Assembly (NCBI GenBank): GCA_003649915.1
Contig: QMTG01000047.1
Span: 1 to 8,412 of the forward strand
From: Thermoplasmata archaeon
Lineage (GTDB): Archaea > Thermoplasmatota > Thermoplasmata > B31-G17
Length of the DNA: 8,412 nucleotides
Direction: 5' to 3'
The position numbers were made by a program, and so were the translations under genes. The notes under the pieces were generated by a model. The model did no database searches and was not told where the DNA came from. It was given only the letters and a program-made list of their open reading frames with translations. Positions 5,919 through 8,412 of the stretch are shown here, piece by piece. How positions within the stretch are numbered: position 1 is the first letter of the stretch; the number at the start of each line of letters is the position of its first letter.

Positions 5919-5922
5919 TGGT

Positions 5923-6216
5923 GTGGGCGAGGTTGATGTTTGGCTTGCTGGTGTGCTTACGGCAATTTCTCTTTTTCTTGCACTCATATCATATATTGGT
6001 TATGTAAAAAGAGAGGACCGCACTCTATTGCTCCTGTTTGCTGTCTTCATATTTATCGGGATAAGGTCAATACTGATATCACTATCAATATTCATCTATG
6101 AGATGCAGGACATATATGCTAGGTATAGGTTGGGCATGCTCATAGACTTCGCACTGCTTCTCCTATTCCTCTCACTATTCCTCTTAGGAGGGGGAGAAAG
6201 AGAGCATGAGAGATAA
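5923..6216 (+). CDS. Small three-TM membrane protein (97 aa, GTG start)
   Basis: Three hydrophobic helices: about residues 6-28, 34-59 and 72-89. The first two are joined by a basic/acidic turn (KREDR); helices two and three are joined by an amphipathic YEMQDIYARYR segment. The charged tail GGGEREHER overlaps the next gene. An ATG at 5887 is in frame (109 aa) but overlaps the TATA box; the GTG at 5923 has the SD AGGTGAT 4 nt upstream. The architecture recalls the small three-TM proteins encoded beside winged-helix regulators in haloarchaea (families such as DUF7521), but I cannot confirm homology. The last 11 bp overlap the start of the wHTH gene, so the two are almost certainly co-translated. 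Inference: a membrane sensor or anchor that modulates the DNA-binding partner. Confidence 0.85.
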   Translation: MGEVDVWLAGVLTAISLFLALISYIGYVKREDRTLLLLFAVFIFIGIRSILISLSIFIYEMQDIYARYRLGMLIDFALLLLFLSLFLLGGGEREHER

Positions 6217-6736
6217 AGAGGAGGCCCTAGCACTCGAAACCAGGCGAAAAATATATGAGGTTATTGAGGGCAACCCAGGTCTTCATTTTAGAGAACTTAT
6301 GAGAAGGGTTAACGTCAGCCATAGCACACTAAAATATCACATATCCTATCTTATTAAGAAGGGGCTTGTAACCATGGTTAGTGATGGGGGGCTTACAAGA
6401 TATTATGCGGCAGGCAAAGTGGATAGGAGAGATAAGGTTGTAATATCTGCCCTCAGGAACGATATTGAGCGAAGGATTGTGATGCATCTTTTGTCCACCC
6501 ACGGCTCAAATTTTCATGAAATAATGAAGGACCTTAACATGGGACAATCAAAGTTGTCCTATCATTTAAAGAGGCTTGTTGAAAAGAAAATAGTTGATTT
6601 TAAGAGAGAAGGGAAGAGTACATATTATTACATAATTGATGAGGACCATGTAATAAGTGTGCTCATAAAGTATCGCCCTTCGTTTCTTGATGCGCTCGTC
6701 GACTCTTTCGTGAAAGCATGGCTTGGAGAGCGCTGA
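6206..6736 (+). CDS. Tandem winged-helix DNA-binding transcriptional regulator (176 aa)
   Basis: Two winged helix-turn-helix domains of the ArsR/MarR-like archaeal kind are fused head to tail. Domain 1 spans about residues 7-70, with recognition helix STLKYHISYLIKKGLV (40-55) and wing DGGLTRYYAAG. Domain 2 spans about 78-145, with SKLSYHLKRLVEKKIV (115-130) and wing REGKSTYYYI. The repeats align visibly, suggesting internal duplication. A short C-terminal amphipathic helix (about 156-173) may mediate dimerisation. No metal-binding cysteine cluster or ligand domain is visible; the protein has no cysteine. The ATG at 6206 overlaps the preceding membrane-protein gene by 11 bp, and AGGAGGGGGAG lies just upstream. 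It probably acts as a DNA-binding regulator whose signal comes from the membrane partner (inference); targets are unknown. Confidence 0.92.
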   Translation: MRDKEEALALETRRKIYEVIEGNPGLHFRELMRRVNVSHSTLKYHISYLIKKGLVTMVSDGGLTRYYAAGKVDRRDKVVISALRNDIERRIVMHLLSTHGSNFHEIMKDLNMGQSKLSYHLKRLVEKKIVDFKREGKSTYYYIIDEDHVISVLIKYRPSFLDALVDSFVKAWLGER

Positions 6737-6936
6737 TAACTTTTTAACAATCAAAGCGTGATAAGATTTAGCAATAAATGATTATTATGATATTATGGAC
6801 ACTATGGGATGCTAGCGCCTAAAAATAATGTATTGCAAAATCTATTGGCAATTTTGAACGACCACAGCAAGGCCAAAGGTTGATGTCGCGAATTCGATAG
6901 TGATTATTATGGCTATTATCGCCCAAGTACTACTGG
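6737..6936. other. Convergent intergenic gap
   Basis: A 200-bp AT-rich gap between the ends of two convergent genes. It contains a T-run just after the wHTH stop (CTTTTTAAC, 6740-6748), which may serve as an archaeal T-rich terminator, and a short AT hairpin, CAAAAT/ATTTTG (6836-6841 and 6851-6856). There are also two copies of TGATTATTATG (6779-6789 and 6901-6911). No gene is supported. Confidence 0.5.
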
Positions 6937-8412
6937 TCATACTATTTCTATTACGCCAACGTATTCGGGAGGATTTCCAGACAATTTGTATATGCATGTA
7001 TTGTTTATAACATATATTTCTATATATTCAATATAATCATATGAGACAAAATTATCATCTTTGTATCTCAACGTCCCTACATCCATAGAAAAGTATCCCT
7101 TATCATCTGTCAATGTAGATTTAAGTAATGAGGTGCTACCATTCTTTAGTATCGCTTTTAGATAGACTGGCACCCCTTGGAGGGCATAATCATTACTCAC
7201 AACCTGCCCATAAATTATGTAGGGCGATGGCACATTATTTGCAATTTTTAATGTGGTAAAATTGTATGCGGTGCCATTATTGTTGTATATTTGATCATTA
7301 GAATATACAATGAAATAGTACTGTGTTTGTGGAGTTAGATTTCTCAGTGTACAGTAATGATAAGTGCCATTACAGTAGGCTATATTGGACATGTTATTTG
7401 GCGAAGTACCCCACATAACGTACCCTACACAATTAATCTCCGTGTACCACGATATTGTCACAGAGGTAGGACCTAGGTTTGATATGGTGATGTTTGGTTC
7501 GAAACTGTCAGGATCAAATGTTATAGCAGTAAAGTTAGTTGCATTATTATTATCCACCACCTTTAATACCACGTAATAGACACCTTGGGAACCGTACGTA
7601 TGTTTTGTTATATTTCCATAACCAAAACACCCGTCGCCGAAATTCCAAGTATAATTAACGATATATCCATCGGGGTCGTAGGAGTGTGTTGCATCAAACC
7701 AATATGTTTGATTATGCTCTGTTAGTTTGCGAATAAGTGCCGTTATGTTACTATAAATCGTTACATTTCTTCCCTTAGAGAAGTTTATAACTCTTACTAC
7801 TCTGCCGTTGTAATTATATGTTATCACACCAACGGTATACCCATGTGTATAAATGCCAAATACTTTTATTTTTTCAATGGAGGAGTTAAATTTCATGGTG
7901 ATTAAGCCCATATTTGACCCGATACGTGTGGCATTATATGTAACTCTTAGAGCATAATTCTTCTTTGGTCTGGCTTTAAGTATGGTTTTACCCACCGAAA
8001 CCCTCTTATGCAGTCTTTTGGTATTCAAAACAGCATGCCCTCCTCCATCTTCGAGGTTGACTGCCGTTAGTTTATTTGACGATGTTCCAACAATAACAAA
8101 CTTGGTATTTATTCTCTGGTAAATATCGATTACAGGTCTCGGCAATGCGTTAACTGATATGTTTACCTCGCAATCCGAGATATAACCGTTTATTATTGTG
8201 CTATCGGAGTCCACCACAACCCATATTGTATGGTTGCCCGCAACTGCTGTCCAGTATGCTGTCAAGATGGTAGATTCATGAGGATCTAAACGGGATATTG
8301 TATAGTTTCCTATGAGAGTCATATTAGACTTTACATAAATTCTTACGAATAAATTCTTGGCAGGCGCAGTACCATTATTTGTTATTGTTGTATTAACAAT
8401 CACGGTATCGCC
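6937..8412 (-). CDS. Secreted sequon-rich protein with CARDB-like, PKD, FN3-like and Cna-B-like domains (5' end beyond window)
   Basis: The C-terminal 491 residues of a larger exported protein. A GTG at 8401-8403 is an internal valine, since the frame continues to the window edge as GDTVIVNTTITNNG. Domains (numbered from the window edge): CARDB-like (1-90); unassigned beta-rich segment (94-235) with a very basic patch near 132-151; PKD (about 236-295: SYDPDG, WNFGDG, HTYGSQGVYYVVLKVVD); fibronectin-III/phosphatase-N-like (about 305-387: SVTISWYTE, NLTPQTQYYFIVYSND); and a Cna-B/carboxypeptidase-regulatory-like domain (about 398-478: GQVVSNDYALQGVPVYL, TDDKGYFSMDVG). I count 24 N-X-S/T sequons and six cysteines (81, 262, 328, 347, 354, 473). 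No C-terminal membrane anchor or sorting motif follows. Likely a cell-surface or secreted adhesion/S-layer-associated protein; any catalytic domain would lie upstream of the window. Confidence 0.88.
   Translation of the reverse strand, partial: GDTVIVNTTITNNGTAPAKNLFVRIYVKSNMTLIGNYTISRLDPHESTILTAYWTAVAGNHTIWVVVDSDSTIINGYISDCEVNISVNALPRPVIDIYQRINTKFVIVGTSSNKLTAVNLEDGGGHAVLNTKRLHKRVSVGKTILKARPKKNYALRVTYNATRIGSNMGLITMKFNSSIEKIKVFGIYTHGYTVGVITYNYNGRVVRVINFSKGRNVTIYSNITALIRKLTEHNQTYWFDATHSYDPDGYIVNYTWNFGDGCFGYGNITKHTYGSQGVYYVVLKVVDNNNATNFTAITFDPDSFEPNITISNLGPTSVTISWYTEINCVGYVMWGTSPNNMSNIAYCNGTYHYCTLRNLTPQTQYYFIVYSNDQIYNNNGTAYNFTTLKIANNVPSPYIIYGQVVSNDYALQGVPVYLKAILKNGSTSLLKSTLTDDKGYFSMDVGTLRYKDDNFVSYDYIEYIEIYVINNTCIYKLSGNPPEYVGVIEIV

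Noticed and set aside
6566..6754. Minus-strand 62-aa frame over the wHTH gene
   Set aside because: Antisense to a clear DNA-binding protein gene; no initiation signals.
6909..7010. Plus-strand 33-aa hydrophobic frame starting ATG at 6909
   Set aside because: No SD, overlaps the 3' end of the surface-protein gene on the other strand; its hydrophobicity follows from AT-rich composition.
8401..8403. GTG as the start codon of the surface protein
   Set aside because: The frame stays open to the window edge and the residues before it (GDT) continue the CARDB-like strand pattern, so it is an internal valine.
1..8412. tRNA, rRNA, CRISPR array or insertion sequence
   Set aside because: I looked for T-arm-like GGTTCRAATCC patterns, regularly spaced repeats and transposase motifs on both strands and saw none.

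Overview
The window reads as chromosomal DNA of a euryarchaeon, most likely of the Thermoplasmatota (inference from gene content, not from a database search). The evidence is archaeal: a Hel308-type Ski2-family helicase, an A-type ATP synthase subunit D, an Ogg2-type 8-oxoguanine glycosylase, a stand-alone transketolase N-terminal subunit, a tandem winged-helix regulator, TATA/BRE-like promoters, and a sequon-rich PKD-domain surface protein. No mobile element, CRISPR array, tRNA or rRNA gene was found.

Layout. Positions 1-1117 (minus strand): the 5' half of a transketolase N-terminal subunit gene, preceded by a gene for an unrecognised 198-206 aa soluble protein. Positions 1301-3424 (minus): complete hel308. 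Positions 3488-4270 (minus): atpD (TTG start), followed after 3 nt by an easily missed 46-codon gene for a hydrophobic peptide, also with a TTG start. Positions 4271-4564: a 294-bp non-coding stretch holding a possible atpD promoter and an 86-nt nested inverted repeat. Positions 4565-5791 (minus): ogg (Ogg2 type) followed by a two-TM membrane protein with a cytoplasmic tail that may be PH-like. Positions 5792-5922: a divergent promoter region. Positions 5923-6736 (plus): a two-gene operon of a small three-TM protein and a tandem winged-helix DNA-binding protein. Positions 6737-6936: a convergent intergenic gap. Positions 6937-8412 (minus): the C-terminal 491 residues of a large secreted protein that runs off the window.

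How it fits together. Most genes are housekeeping: pentose phosphate interconversion, stalled-fork helicase, oxidative-damage repair and ATP synthase. The least explained parts are the membrane-protein/tandem-wHTH pair, the small membrane peptide coupled to atpD, the structured region upstream of atpD, and the membrane protein co-directional with ogg.

The sequence suggests two translation-initiation modes. hel308 and ogg have TATA-like elements about 22-33 nt upstream of the ATG and no Shine-Dalgarno (SD) sequence, so they are probably leaderless. The transketolase gene, atpD, the small peptide, the two-TM gene and the three-TM gene have recognisable SD sequences. Three start codons (genes beginning near 1117, 5080 and 5923) are better placed inside the longest open frame than at its first possible start.
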